64,000 nt of DNA from an uncultured Spirochaetaceae bacterium. Lineage in GTDB: Bacteria > Spirochaetota > Spirochaetia > Sphaerochaetales > Sphaerochaetaceae. The notes below the pieces were generated by a model. That model saw only the letters and a program-made list of their open reading frames with translations, was not told the origin of the DNA and searched no databases. Within the stretch, counting starts at the first letter, position 1; each line of letters starts with the position of its first letter. The translations under genes were made by a program, and so were the position numbers. Shown piece after piece: positions 25,374-34,958 of the stretch. The DNA lies in NCBI GenBank assembly GCA_944392965.1, contig CALXYM010000006.1, forward strand, positions 1 through 64,000, in the 5' to 3' direction.

Positions 25374-26504
25374 TCAGACATTGCTTCGTGGAAGATTCCT
25401 TTCTGCCCATGAACAGAATATGTCAAAAGCAATTCGATCTGCGGTATCATAAATAGATTCAGAGGAGAACCAACTCTCAAGGGAGGATCTCGTTATCTCT
25501 CCAAATTTTCCACCATCATCAAGAGAATAAAGTGACAGTGTCAGAGGATCAGCAAAATAGAAATTCTTCTCAGATGAATCCATATTTCCTGAGGAGCTAT
25601 GAAAACCATATACGTAAGAAAGGTCAATACGGATATCAGAATCGAGATTGACATCATCTTTCACATCAACAGAAACCAGGAAAGTCGCTTTTGCTGCCTC
25701 CTCAAGGGAAGAGACAGGAGAAGACGTATCATGATCTGAAATAAAACCTGATGCCAGGAATCTCACGATATCGGCTTTCACTGCATAATTGACACCTTGC
25801 GATACGGTATCAACCTCGTCCAGGAAATATCTGTCGGAAATGGTTTCTGTCGCAACTCCTATGACCGAAAAATCATCTGTGAAAACAGGTCCTCCACTGT
25901 TCCCCGGCTGTATGTTCGCAGTAAACTGTGTACGCAAAAGAGTCCCTTCAAGTCCGGACAAAGAGCTTACTATACCCTCTGTCAGTTTCACCTCCCTTCC
26001 CATCATCTCAGGCATGGGATAGCCGAGAACATAGACATGTGTCCCCTTTGGAACATCAGAGCCCAGAGAGAATGAAAAAGGTAAGCTCTTATCCACAAGT
26101 CTTAAAAACGCAACATCTGCACTTACCTCATTATGGATGACCTCTGCCGGTATCATCTCCCCTTCAACTGACACATACACCTCTTCTGCAGATCCGACGA
26201 CATGAGAATTCGTAACAAGAAGATCGGAAGAAATTGCAAATGCACTACCAAAAGACATGGCAAAGACAAAATCCTCCATACTTGAGGCATCCGCTATCTT
26301 AGCCGTTTTAAAACCATAGGAACCAAGTCGTTCAGATATCACATCAGCTATGTTCAAAGGATCGGAAGAAGTAGATATCCAGAACATGGTATCTTCCAAG
26401 GTTGTCCCATCGGGGAAATCAATATCTGCAACATTTTTCGCATCCTGACAGGAAGAAAAAAAGATCAAGGGTATCATAATCAGGAAAAGTACTGATTTCT
26501 TCAT
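25374..26504 (-). CDS. Trypsin-like (HtrA/DegP type) serine protease lipoprotein without PDZ
   Basis: 376 residues from the ATG at 26504, set by a ggagg SD. The leader MKKSVLFLIMIPLIFFSSC places the lipid on Cys19. The S1C protease core has the triad His101 (VTNSHVV), Asp130 (SADVAFLRL) and Ser203 (QPGNSGGP). After it, where HtrA proteins carry one or two PDZ domains, there is only a short region (about 265-376) with no PDZ signature. It is therefore a lipid-anchored, PDZ-less DegP-like protease, probably for envelope quality control or processing of one partner. The gene stands alone. Confidence 0.83.
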   Translation of the reverse strand: MKKSVLFLIMIPLIFFSSCQDAKNVADIDFPDGTTLEDTMFWISTSSDPLNIADVISERLGSYGFKTAKIADASSMEDFVFAMSFGSAFAISSDLLVTNSHVVGSAEEVYVSVEGEMIPAEVIHNEVSADVAFLRLVDKSLPFSFSLGSDVPKGTHVYVLGYPMPEMMGREVKLTEGIVSSLSGLEGTLLRTQFTANIQPGNSGGPVFTDDFSVIGVATETISDRYFLDEVDTVSQGVNYAVKADIVRFLASGFISDHDTSSPVSSLEEAAKATFLVSVDVKDDVNLDSDIRIDLSYVYGFHSSSGNMDSSEKNFYFADPLTLSLYSLDDGGKFGEITRSSLESWFSSESIYDTADRIAFDIFCSWAERNLPRSNV

Positions 26505-26639
26505 TAAAACCTCCACTATGAATATCGATATAGGGGAGAAAGTCTTACAGAAAAAGATAACATTTTTATAAAAACGTGATTAACAAGAAAAAATATGTTT
26601 TTCATTTAAATGGTGAAAAGAAGTACAGCCATCGTTTTG

Positions 26640-26669
26640 TTGACTTCAAATAAGAGCAAGCATTACAAT
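26640..26669 (+). promoter_or_regulatory. Promoter of the symporter gene, leaderless
   Basis: The -35 TTGACT (26640-26645), an 18-base spacer and the -10 TACAAT (26664-26669), then six bases to the ATG at 26676. No SD. Confidence 0.65.
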
Positions 26670-26675
26670 CAGAAC

Positions 26676-27920
26676 ATGAAAACATGGTTTACCTACATAG
26701 CCTCTGTTCTTTTCGCAGCTGCGACGGCTTTCTTATTTGCAGATTATGAGATAGCTTCCACGACATTCTCCTATGCTTCAACATATCTGTTAAGAATAGG
26801 GACTCTTGTAACCATACCTCTTGTCGTATTTTCCCTTTCAAGTGCAATCGCATCGATAAGGAAAGATAAGCTGGGAGAGAAAGTATTCTTTCCTCTTATA
26901 ACATGGACATTCGTAACTTCACTGTTACTGCCAATAGTACCTGCAGTATTTTTCTATCTCTATCCTTCCGCATTCCCAGTCACAAGCAGTGCCGGTTCAA
27001 GCGGGGATATCGTGGGATATTATATCAATTATGCCATAGATGCAAATCTGAACGCCTTAGGGGTTATCAATCCATTCAATGTGATGGCAACTGCTTCCAG
27101 CATAATCCTGCCTCTTGTGATACTCTCTTGGATATTTGGATTATTCTTGAATCCGTCATCAGATACGATACGACCGGCATATGCGGTAATGAATTCCTTT
27201 TCCGAGATAATGCATAAGATAGCGAGATTCTATACAGTTTATGGATATATAATAGCCTACTTCGCATTTACAGACCTTTTTCTATCCATATATGTAGAGA
27301 AGACGGCCCTTGTCGTTCCTGGTTTCATTGTAATGCTTCTTATTATCACGGCGATAATACTTTTCGTCCTATTACCACTGCTTTTTGCCATCTTCACAAA
27401 ATTCAAGAAGAATCCATATAAGGTACTAGCACTGAGCATATCATCATTATTCATGTCCCTATCATCAGGAAACACACTCAACGCAGTGGCCACAAATATC
27501 GCAACAAGCCGTCTAAGCCTAGGGGTACAGAAAAGGAATGCCGTAACATCTACATTCTTCTATACATTGTTCGCAAAAGGAGGAAGTGCGGCTATAGGCA
27601 CATTTTTGACACTTACCCTAATTACCGCAATGGGTGGCATCCTGGATCAAAGCACGATCATATTCGTCGCTCTCGCAACAACAGCATCATCCTTCATATC
27701 ATTCTCATCATTCGGAATGGAAAGCATCATAACGACATATGTAGCCCTGAAACTACTGAATGTGGATCTATATGGTGCGGAATCCGCCCTTCTTTCAATA
27801 TCGATGATCACAAATGGTCTTTCCTCGTTGATTGATTCTGCTATCATGGCAATGGGAACAAAAGTAGTATCGGTAAAGACAAAGACGGATATCGAAGTTC
27901 CTTATAAGGATTACATCTGA
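26676..27920 (+). CDS. Dicarboxylate/amino acid:cation symporter (DAACS family)
   Basis: 414 residues from the ATG at 26676 (MKTWFTYIASVLF); the frame can be extended to 26610, but that part covers the promoter and has no SD. About eight hydrophobic helices plus re-entrant loops. The serine-rich FMSLSSGNTLNAVATNIA and the TASSFISFSSFGMES segments resemble HP1 and the TM7/TM8 substrate region of glutamate transporters (GltPh type). A sodium- or proton-coupled uptake of an acidic amino acid or dicarboxylate is expected. It overlaps the next gene by one base (TGATG), so the two are co-translated. Confidence 0.8.
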   Translation: MKTWFTYIASVLFAAATAFLFADYEIASTTFSYASTYLLRIGTLVTIPLVVFSLSSAIASIRKDKLGEKVFFPLITWTFVTSLLLPIVPAVFFYLYPSAFPVTSSAGSSGDIVGYYINYAIDANLNALGVINPFNVMATASSIILPLVILSWIFGLFLNPSSDTIRPAYAVMNSFSEIMHKIARFYTVYGYIIAYFAFTDLFLSIYVEKTALVVPGFIVMLLIITAIILFVLLPLLFAIFTKFKKNPYKVLALSISSLFMSLSSGNTLNAVATNIATSRLSLGVQKRNAVTSTFFYTLFAKGGSAAIGTFLTLTLITAMGGILDQSTIIFVALATTASSFISFSSFGMESIITTYVALKLLNVDLYGAESALLSISMITNGLSSLIDSAIMAMGTKVVSVKTKTDIEVPYKDYI

Positions 27921-28681
27921 TGAATAAAATAATCTCCAGAGCCATATTGATAGTAGAAATAATACTGGCACTCATATTCTCAGCAATTCTGATTGATACC
28001 TGTCTGGTTTACAGTAACAGAGGAGAAAGGCCGTCAGGCAATCTGATAGTAACCATCATATCATTATTCTTTGCACTCTACTTTCCCTTATTAGCCCATA
28101 TAATGATAAGGATAAAACATAGGAGTAATACACCAGAAGGAGAGATTCTTCCATTCCTCTTTCTATCAATAACATTTGAGTGTATATCATTCCTGCCAAT
28201 CTATTATATCGAGACGGGAACTCTGCTACTTGATCCTGTCCTTATAAACATACTCATACGTTTCTCATTCCTGTCAAATGCGATAATATTCATATATGTC
28301 GCACTGCTTCTCATGGGAGTGAACAACAATAACTATCTAAGTTATTTTGTGATCTCACTCATAATGGTACTCATTCTTTCCGTGATGGCTCCCAATAGTT
28401 CCGCAATACAGGCAGCAGGAAGTAATTTCGGGTCAGACTATGACGTGTATTTCAATTATGCCATAGCACTCATAACGACAGCGACTGTGATAACTTTCAT
28501 AGGCGCTACTACGAAGGATAAGATGAGACACAGCATACAAAAATGTATTTCATACATTCTCTTAACCGTTGGAAACTATGGAATATTCGCATTATCAAAT
28601 ACGATAGCAATAGCAATATTCACAGTCATATTCGCAGTAGGCTGTGTAATGCTGATGATAACAAGCAAAGAATCCTTCTAA
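27920..28681 (+). CDS. Hypothetical polytopic membrane protein
   Basis: 253 residues, almost entirely hydrophobic with about eight predicted spans. The TGATG overlap shows coupling to the symporter upstream, so a partner or regulatory role in the same uptake process is an inference. I see no known family motif; short charged loops are around residues 33-40 (YSNRGERPSG) and 66-72. It ends at a hairpin (28689-28711) facing gpmI. Confidence 0.7.
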   Translation: MNKIISRAILIVEIILALIFSAILIDTCLVYSNRGERPSGNLIVTIISLFFALYFPLLAHIMIRIKHRSNTPEGEILPFLFLSITFECISFLPIYYIETGTLLLDPVLINILIRFSFLSNAIIFIYVALLLMGVNNNNYLSYFVISLIMVLILSVMAPNSSAIQAAGSNFGSDYDVYFNYAIALITTATVITFIGATTKDKMRHSIQKCISYILLTVGNYGIFALSNTIAIAIFTVIFAVGCVMLMITSKESF

Positions 28682-28688
28682 GAAAGCA

Positions 28689-28711
28689 AATGCCCCCGGA
28701 AAGGAGGCATT
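28689..28711. terminator. Hairpin between the membrane-protein gene and gpmI
   Basis: aatgcc (28689-28694) / ggcatt (28706-28711) plus an outer gc/gc pair, between two convergent stops. T-tract weak. Confidence 0.45.
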
Positions 28712-28720
28712 CGCTTCAAG

Positions 28721-30370
28721 TCAATTCAAGTTAATCACGCTCTTATCATAATCTGATGGAGCATCATATCCGAGAAGATTCATGAGAGTTGAGGGAATTG
28801 AAGATATTCCAAGCCCCTCATTAAGTTCCTTTGAATATTCTCCGTTATAGCATGGATCATAGATGATACATGGGACAGGATTAAGAGAGTGACTGGTCTT
28901 AGCCTTGGGCTCTCCATCTGCCTTCGTTTTGATCTTACCGCTCTTATCATGCTCATACATATCATCTGCATTTCCATGATCCGCAGTCACGACCATCACG
29001 CCACCGGCTTTTTCAATCGCCTCCCTGAGTCTTCCGATCTGAAGATCCATAGCCTCCATGGAGCATACAACGGCTTCAAAAACACCCGTATGCCCTACCA
29101 TGTCTCCATTAGGATAGTTCAGCTTGATGAGATCCCACTTACCGCTTTCTATCTCTTTTATCACACGGTCGGTGATCTCTGCACATTTCATCCACGGTCT
29201 CTCTTCAAAAGGTACAATATCAGAAGGAATCTCGACATATTCCTCAAGATTCTCATCGAACTTACCGCTCTTATTTCCATTGAAGAAATATGTGATATGT
29301 CCGAACTTCTGAGTTTCAGAGATACTGAACTGTTTAAGACCGGTAGCACAGAGGTACTCTGCCATCGTCCTGTCAATTGAAGGAGGAGAGACGAGATACT
29401 GATGAGGAACATGAAGATCTCCATCATATTCCATCATTCCCGCATATTCTACCTTCGGATGTCTCTTTCTATCGAATTCGGTGAGTGTCTCCGCCTCAAA
29501 TGCCTTTGTGATTTCAAGAGCTCTGTCTCCTCTGAAATTGAAAAGGATCACACTATCATTATCCTCGATGGTTCCAACAGGCTTACCATTTTCAGCAATA
29601 ACAAAAGGTGGAAGATCCTGATCGATAGCCCCTGTCTCCTTTCTGAGAGTAACGATTGCGTCATGGGCATTGTCGAAATACCTTCCCTCTCCAAGGACAT
29701 GAGTCTCCCAGCCTTTTCTTACCATGTCCCAGTTCGCGTTGTAACGGTCCATCGTGATGACCATTCTTCCTCCACCGGAAGCGATCCTGGCATCAAAGGT
29801 TCCATCTGCAGAGAGCTCCTTCAAGAAATCAGCAAAAGGATCGAAATAATCAAGGGCGCTCATCTCACCTACATCTCTTCCATCAAGAAGAGCATGTACC
29901 CTTACCTTCTTCACTCCTTCCTTCTTAGCCTCTTCTATCATGTGCTTGAGATTATCTATATGGGAGTGGACATTTCCATCAGAGAGTAATCCGATAAAAT
30001 GAAGGGTACTTCCATGCTCCTTAACATTATTTATGAGCTTTTTCCATGTCTCACCCTTATACATCTCTCCAGAGTTAATTGAGTTGGCAACCAGCTTTGC
30101 ACCCTGTGCAAACACCCTGCCACATCCCATCGCATTGTGACCTACCTCACTGTTTCCCATATCCGCATCACTGGGAAGTCCCACAGCAAGGCCATGTGCT
30201 TTCAGCTTCGTATATGGACTTGAGGAATAAAGGGCATCAAGATTCTTCGTCATAGCCTGGGCTACGGCATCCCCGTCTTTATACTTTCCAAAACCAACAC
30301 CATCCATAATGACCAGCATTACCGGGCCTTTTCTGGATATCTTACCATTTTTCTTTAAAGGTTCTACCAT
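28721..30370 (-). CDS. gpmI: 2,3-bisphosphoglycerate-independent phosphoglycerate mutase
   Basis: 549 residues with the SD aaggaga. All hallmark motifs are seen: VMLVIMDGVGFG with metal-binding Asp, MGNSEVGH with the phosphorylated Ser, LHFIGLLSDGNVHSH, HALLDGRDV, GRMVITMDRY, RGDRALEI, and the C-terminal VTADHGNADDM. It interconverts 3- and 2-phosphoglycerate with manganese. The family in spirochaetes is of this length. It is 30 bases from the aminopeptidase gene and probably in one transcription unit with it. Confidence 0.95.
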   Translation of the reverse strand: MVEPLKKNGKISRKGPVMLVIMDGVGFGKYKDGDAVAQAMTKNLDALYSSSPYTKLKAHGLAVGLPSDADMGNSEVGHNAMGCGRVFAQGAKLVANSINSGEMYKGETWKKLINNVKEHGSTLHFIGLLSDGNVHSHIDNLKHMIEEAKKEGVKKVRVHALLDGRDVGEMSALDYFDPFADFLKELSADGTFDARIASGGGRMVITMDRYNANWDMVRKGWETHVLGEGRYFDNAHDAIVTLRKETGAIDQDLPPFVIAENGKPVGTIEDNDSVILFNFRGDRALEITKAFEAETLTEFDRKRHPKVEYAGMMEYDGDLHVPHQYLVSPPSIDRTMAEYLCATGLKQFSISETQKFGHITYFFNGNKSGKFDENLEEYVEIPSDIVPFEERPWMKCAEITDRVIKEIESGKWDLIKLNYPNGDMVGHTGVFEAVVCSMEAMDLQIGRLREAIEKAGGVMVVTADHGNADDMYEHDKSGKIKTKADGEPKAKTSHSLNPVPCIIYDPCYNGEYSKELNEGLGISSIPSTLMNLLGYDAPSDYDKSVINLN

Positions 30371-30399
30371 ATGTTTCTCCTTTATCGGTATAAATATAT

Positions 30400-32157
30400 C
30401 TAATTCCTCGTAATCGGTGAAGTAGCCTTTACAAGATATTCAACACTTGAGGGGTCGACTTTATCAATTAAAGTATCATATATCCTCTTATGATAGCCAT
30501 TAATCTGAGAAATCTCCTCATCCGTCAGAAGCGAGACATCTATAAGATCCCTCTCATAAGGAACAAGGGTAAGTACTTCAAATGAGTAGAAAGTACCAAA
30601 CTCCGTAGTAATATCATCCCTTACCATCAAAAGGTTTTCTATCCTCACTCCATGCCGTCCCTCTTTATATACACCAGGCTCATCGGAAATCACCATGCCG
30701 GGAGAAAGAGGAACGTCTATAAGATGCGAAGATATCTTCATAGGGCCTTCATGCACGTTCAGATGACACCCCACGCCATGACCCGTTCCATGATAAAAGC
30801 TCTCCCCGTTCTGCCAGAGATACTGTTTAGCAAGAACATCAAGATGAACTCCACATGTTCCTTTGATAAAACGCTGCCTGGCAAGGGCAAGGTGTCCTTT
30901 CAATACCAGAGTATAATCCCTTCGCTCCTCCTCACTTGCCTCACCAAATAGTAGTGTCCTTGTTATATCTGTCATTCCAAACTCGAACTGGCTTCCAGTA
31001 TCGAGAACCAGAAGGCCACTCTTATCTATCACCATATTGGATTCTTCTGTAGCACTGTAATGACACATCGCACCATGAGAGGAGAAACCTGAGATAGGAC
31101 CAAATGACGGTCCAAGATAACCAGGTCTCTTTTCCCTCTCTTTTTCAAGAGCAGAGGAGATGGCAATCTCATTCGTATTTTTCGATCTATCAAGATGGGA
31201 AAGGAAATTGACATAAGCAATACCATCCTCAATATGGCTTCTTCTCATGCCATCCCTCTCTGTTTCATTTTTAACGGCTTTCAGATCTGTCGTGATATCC
31301 CGTCCTGTAGCATCAGAGGAAGAGAAGAACTTCTTGAATGACATGCTTATCCTCTCAGGATTATAATATCCTTTTCCTTTGATAAGACCTCCTAATGAGG
31401 AATAAACATCAGAGTAATCCCTAACTTCAAAAGGAAGAGTACACATATCCACATTATTAAATCGTCCCTTGTCAGTGAAAAGAACAGCTTTATCAAGGCC
31501 TACAAACATAAAAGAGTAGAAAACTGGATTGTATGGGATATCATCAGCACGTAGATTCGTAAGCCATGCGATATCATCAAGACTGGCAATAAAGGTCCAA
31601 GAAAGTCCCTTTTTCTTCAGATTCCCTCTCAAGATGTCAATCTTATCAGAAGAGCTAAGGCCCGCGTAATCACTCTTCATCTCCCTTATACTGCTCTCTG
31701 GTATTCCGGGACGGTCAGTCCAAACAGAGGAAAGAATATTCCTTGTTGCAACAAATTCTATATTCTTCTCTTTTAATAAAGCTGTTAAATCATCAAAAAG
31801 TTTTATGGATATCTCGCTCTCTTCAACACCAAGCCTGTTTTTCTCTTTGAGATTATCCAGCAACCATGTCTCAACAGAGGGATCAGAGGTATCAATCCTC
31901 ATCATCTCAAATTCCGTTCCCTTAATCTGAGATTCAGCCTGAATGAAATACCTGCTATCAACCCATAAAAGAGCCTTATCCATCGTAACAACCACGGTAC
32001 CTGCACTTCCTGTAAATCCTGAGATGAACTCCCTCGTTCTCCAGTGAGGTGCTACATATTCACTCTGATGGGCATCAGAGCCTGTGATATAATACGCATC
32101 AAGATTATTTTCTTTCAGCTTTTTTCTTAACGCTCTGAGTTTCTCCTCTATAGTCAT
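30400..32157 (-). CDS. Aminopeptidase P (Xaa-Pro aminopeptidase), M24 family
   Basis: 585 residues from the ATG at 32157, with the strong SD ggagga. The long form has an N-terminal creatinase-like domain (residues 1-300) and the M24 'pita bread' catalytic domain. The metal ligands are Asp (VLDTGSQF), Asp (GMTDITRT), His (GTGHGVGCHLNVHEGP), Glu (SDEPGVYKEG) and Glu (VRIENLLMV). It removes N-terminal residues from X-Pro peptides in the cytoplasm. Its start lies inside lgt, so the two genes share 53 bases in different frames. The SD is therefore part of the lgt coding sequence. Confidence 0.93.
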   Translation of the reverse strand: MTIEEKLRALRKKLKENNLDAYYITGSDAHQSEYVAPHWRTREFISGFTGSAGTVVVTMDKALLWVDSRYFIQAESQIKGTEFEMMRIDTSDPSVETWLLDNLKEKNRLGVEESEISIKLFDDLTALLKEKNIEFVATRNILSSVWTDRPGIPESSIREMKSDYAGLSSSDKIDILRGNLKKKGLSWTFIASLDDIAWLTNLRADDIPYNPVFYSFMFVGLDKAVLFTDKGRFNNVDMCTLPFEVRDYSDVYSSLGGLIKGKGYYNPERISMSFKKFFSSSDATGRDITTDLKAVKNETERDGMRRSHIEDGIAYVNFLSHLDRSKNTNEIAISSALEKEREKRPGYLGPSFGPISGFSSHGAMCHYSATEESNMVIDKSGLLVLDTGSQFEFGMTDITRTLLFGEASEEERRDYTLVLKGHLALARQRFIKGTCGVHLDVLAKQYLWQNGESFYHGTGHGVGCHLNVHEGPMKISSHLIDVPLSPGMVISDEPGVYKEGRHGVRIENLLMVRDDITTEFGTFYSFEVLTLVPYERDLIDVSLLTDEEISQINGYHKRIYDTLIDKVDPSSVEYLVKATSPITRN

Positions 32158-33109
32158 TATCTTTCCTCCTGATATTAACAAACAACAATAAAGCGATTCC
32201 GATCAATATCATCAAGGCACAGAACACCTGTCCCTTGCTTATATTTAAAAACGATGAGAAAAGGGCAATATTCTCACTCCCCTCTCCCAAAGCTATCACA
32301 TACCCGATATTAGAATCAGGTTCTCTGAAATACTCAATAAAGAATCTAAATAAACCATAAAGGATCAGATAGATGGAAAAAATGACTCCATGCTTCCAAT
32401 GTTTTTTTATCTTTAATGGTCTGAAAATGAAAAAAAGAATCAAAAATATCACAATTCCTTCAAACAAAGCCTCAAAAAGCTGTGTCGGATAACGGGGAAG
32501 ATTCAGATAATCCCCGTAGTTGTAACTCATACCGATCTCATCTGCAACCTTTCTGACCCATTCAAACGATGAGGAAAACCTCTCAGCATCAGGGAAAACC
32601 ATTCCTATAGAAGAAGTAGTGACCCTGCCATATAACTCTCCGTTTATGAAATTTCCGAGGCGCCCAAAGGTATAGCCAAGAGGAATACCCGTAACAATCA
32701 TATCTGTCACTTCAAGAATGCTCATCTTTCTCCTGTGACAATATATCCAGCCACCTACGAAACACCCGAGAGCCCCACCATGGTAACTCATACCAGGTAG
32801 TCCGACAAAACGGCCATTCTCAAATGGCCAGAACATCATCCAAGGATGTGTAAGATAATAGTAGGTATCACTATAAAAAAGGCAGCTGAATACCCGTGCT
32901 CCTATTATAAGACCAAGAATGGCATAGAAGAACAGGGATTCACTCTCATCTTTTGTAATGATTAGGGTCTTATCATGGTTGACCTGATATCTGAATAGGA
33001 TGTAGGTGATCACAAAAGCGACGATATACATGAGGGCATACCATCTGATAGGAAGAAAAGAGAATATGTAAGGATCTATCCAGGAAGGAAAGTTCAAATA
33101 AAGTCCCAT
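32105..33109 (-). CDS. lgt: Prolipoprotein diacylglyceryl transferase
   Basis: 334 residues, slightly longer than the usual 260-290 because of a basic C-terminal tail that overlaps the next gene. The signature GRLGNFINGELYGR is complete, as are SYHGGALGCF and the aromatic-rich spans. It adds the diacylglycerol to the Cys of the lipoproteins; several lipoproteins encoded in this window are its substrates. The ATG at 33109 is preceded by TATACT six bases upstream and TTGACG at -35, so the message is probably leaderless. It is the first gene of a likely lgt-aminopeptidase-gpmI unit. Confidence 0.94.
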   Translation of the reverse strand: MGLYLNFPSWIDPYIFSFLPIRWYALMYIVAFVITYILFRYQVNHDKTLIITKDESESLFFYAILGLIIGARVFSCLFYSDTYYYLTHPWMMFWPFENGRFVGLPGMSYHGGALGCFVGGWIYCHRRKMSILEVTDMIVTGIPLGYTFGRLGNFINGELYGRVTTSSIGMVFPDAERFSSSFEWVRKVADEIGMSYNYGDYLNLPRYPTQLFEALFEGIVIFLILFFIFRPLKIKKHWKHGVIFSIYLILYGLFRFFIEYFREPDSNIGYVIALGEGSENIALFSSFLNISKGQVFCALMILIGIALLLFVNIRRKDNDYRGETQSVKKKAERK

Positions 33110-33115
33110 GGCATG

Positions 33116-33144
33116 AGTATAGGTTCATCATTACCACTCGTCAA
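33116..33144 (-). promoter_or_regulatory. Promoter of lgt, leaderless
   Basis: On the minus strand: TTGACG (33139-33144), a 17-base spacer, TATACT (33116-33121), then catgcc and the ATG at 33109. One of the clearest leaderless promoters in the window. Confidence 0.75.
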
Positions 33145-33166
33145 TTCCACATGAAAGAAAAGGATA

Positions 33167-33964
33167 CTACTCAAGAATATCTCTTTTCTGATTTTCATTG
33201 ATTATAATGGAGGGAAAAACACCTTTCATAGTATTCTCTATACGACAGTCAAAATTAAAAACATCCCTTATATTCTCACTGTTCATAACATTATCTACAG
33301 GACCGGAAGTAACCACTTTACCATTACTCATCATTATTACATCATCGCTAAGCCATAAGACATGAGAGAGATCATGCATAACAGCTACAATTCCTATGTT
33401 CTTTTCAGTATTCAGTTTCTTTATTAATTCCAAAAGTTCAATCTGACATACAATGTCCATGAATGTTGACGGTTCATCGAGAAATAAGACATCAGGCTGC
33501 TGGACAAGAGCCAAGGCAATCCAAACCCTTTGTAGTTCCCCTCCTGACAGACTATTCACCTTTCGCTCTAAGAAATTCTCAATTCTTGTAAGATATACAG
33601 CCTCTTCTATAGCCTTTCTATCATCTCTCTCACTCTTATGAAAAAAACGATTGTAAGGAAACCGTCCTAAGGATATCAACTCCTTTACCTTAAAAGCTGA
33701 AACATCATTATGTTTTTGAGAAAGCACCGCTATTTCTCTTGCCAAACGTTTAGCTTTCATGTGCTTTATTTCTCTTCCATTGTAAATAATATTGCCTTCT
33801 GGATACTTTATAAGACCACACATGGCTTTTATAAGCGTTGACTTTCCACAACCGTTTCGACCAATTATACAGGTAATCTTAGCTGTATCAATAAATAAAG
33901 AATCTATATCCAATGTGAAATAATTACCATATTCCACTTTCAAACCGTTTATATCAAAGCTCAC
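33167..33964 (-). CDS. FecE-type ABC transporter ATP-binding protein
   Basis: 265 residues from a GTG at 33964 (VSFDINGLKVEY), chosen over an upstream ATG because of the tagga SD and the domain start. Walker A is GRNGCGKST, the signature LSGGELQR, Walker B VLFLDEP, the H-loop MHDLSH. This is the family that powers siderophore, haem and B12 importers (FecE/FepC/BtuD). It overlaps the permease by 11 bases (its start lies inside the permease's last codons). Its own stop is 57 bases from the lgt ATG. Confidence 0.9.
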   Translation of the reverse strand: MSFDINGLKVEYGNYFTLDIDSLFIDTAKITCIIGRNGCGKSTLIKAMCGLIKYPEGNIIYNGREIKHMKAKRLAREIAVLSQKHNDVSAFKVKELISLGRFPYNRFFHKSERDDRKAIEEAVYLTRIENFLERKVNSLSGGELQRVWIALALVQQPDVLFLDEPSTFMDIVCQIELLELIKKLNTEKNIGIVAVMHDLSHVLWLSDDVIMMSNGKVVTSGPVDNVMNSENIRDVFNFDCRIENTMKGVFPSIIINENQKRDILE

Positions 33965-34955
33965 GATAATTCCTACCATTCCTATAGATAAGATATATAA
34001 AGAAAATTCCACCTAATATGGTCATCACCGTACCAACGGGAATTTCCATGAAATCCACGATACTTCTGCCTATGGTATCGGCAAGGAGCAAAAGAAAACC
34101 ACCTAAAAGCATACTCATAGGCATTATTTTCCTGTGATCTCCTCCAGAGAGGATACGAATGGTATGGGGGACAACAAGACCGATGAACCCAATTATTCCA
34201 ACATTCGCAACCGTGATGGCAGCAAGATATGATGCAAGTATGGACAATAGTAACCGAGTACATCCTACATTTAAACCAAGAGATTTTGCTGTCTCATCTC
34301 CCAATACTATGATGTTTGCATATTTGATTGCCACAAAAGATAAGATTAATCCGACAACAGCATATGGAAATAAAGAAAACACAGTATTCCAGCTCTTACC
34401 AGAAAGACTTCCGTTCATCCACATCAGAGCAAACTGCAATCTATCGCTGAAGAGAAGCTGAAGAAAAGAATTAATTCCTCCTATTACCGAATTTACGGCT
34501 ATTCCTGCAAGTATTATATGAATCGAGTTCATTCCTGCATTCCATGAGATACCAAGTATAAGAAAGCTCACCAGGACAGATCCTATGAAACATATAACAG
34601 GTGAAAATGATATAGCTCCAGGAAAGACAAAAAAAACTAATGAAATGGCAAGACTCGCACCCGAACTTATACCGACGGCCCCGGGATCAGCTAAAGGATT
34701 ATTAAGCACAGCTTGCATCAGCACACCAGAGGAAGCCAGGCATGCACCTGACAAGATAGCGATTATGATTCTTGGCAGCCTGATATAGAATAGAACAATA
34801 TTCGTTTTGATATCCCCATCAATAAAAAGTCCTTGAAAAAACTCTTTTATTCCCGCTTCTGAAACCCCAGAAAAAAGAGCAAAAAAGAACATGATGATAT
34901 TAAGGAATATCAAGCCACAATATAAAAAACTTGTTGATATTCTTTCCCTTTTCAA
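33954..34955 (-). CDS. FecCD/BtuC-type ABC transporter permease
   Basis: 333 residues from a TTG start at 34955, four bases after the upstream stop. About nine or ten membrane spans of the BtuC fold. Conserved signatures include SGACLASSGVLMQAVLNNPLADPGAVGISSGASLA in the first third, AGIAVNSVIGG, and GFIGLVVPHTIRILSGGDHRKIMP with the ATPase-docking loop. Works as a homodimer with the ATPase and binding protein around it. Confidence 0.92.
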   Translation of the reverse strand: MKRERISTSFLYCGLIFLNIIMFFFALFSGVSEAGIKEFFQGLFIDGDIKTNIVLFYIRLPRIIIAILSGACLASSGVLMQAVLNNPLADPGAVGISSGASLAISLVFFVFPGAISFSPVICFIGSVLVSFLILGISWNAGMNSIHIILAGIAVNSVIGGINSFLQLLFSDRLQFALMWMNGSLSGKSWNTVFSLFPYAVVGLILSFVAIKYANIIVLGDETAKSLGLNVGCTRLLLSILASYLAAITVANVGIIGFIGLVVPHTIRILSGGDHRKIMPMSMLLGGFLLLLADTIGRSIVDFMEIPVGTVMTILGGIFFIYLIYRNGRNYREL

Positions 34956-34958
34956 ATT

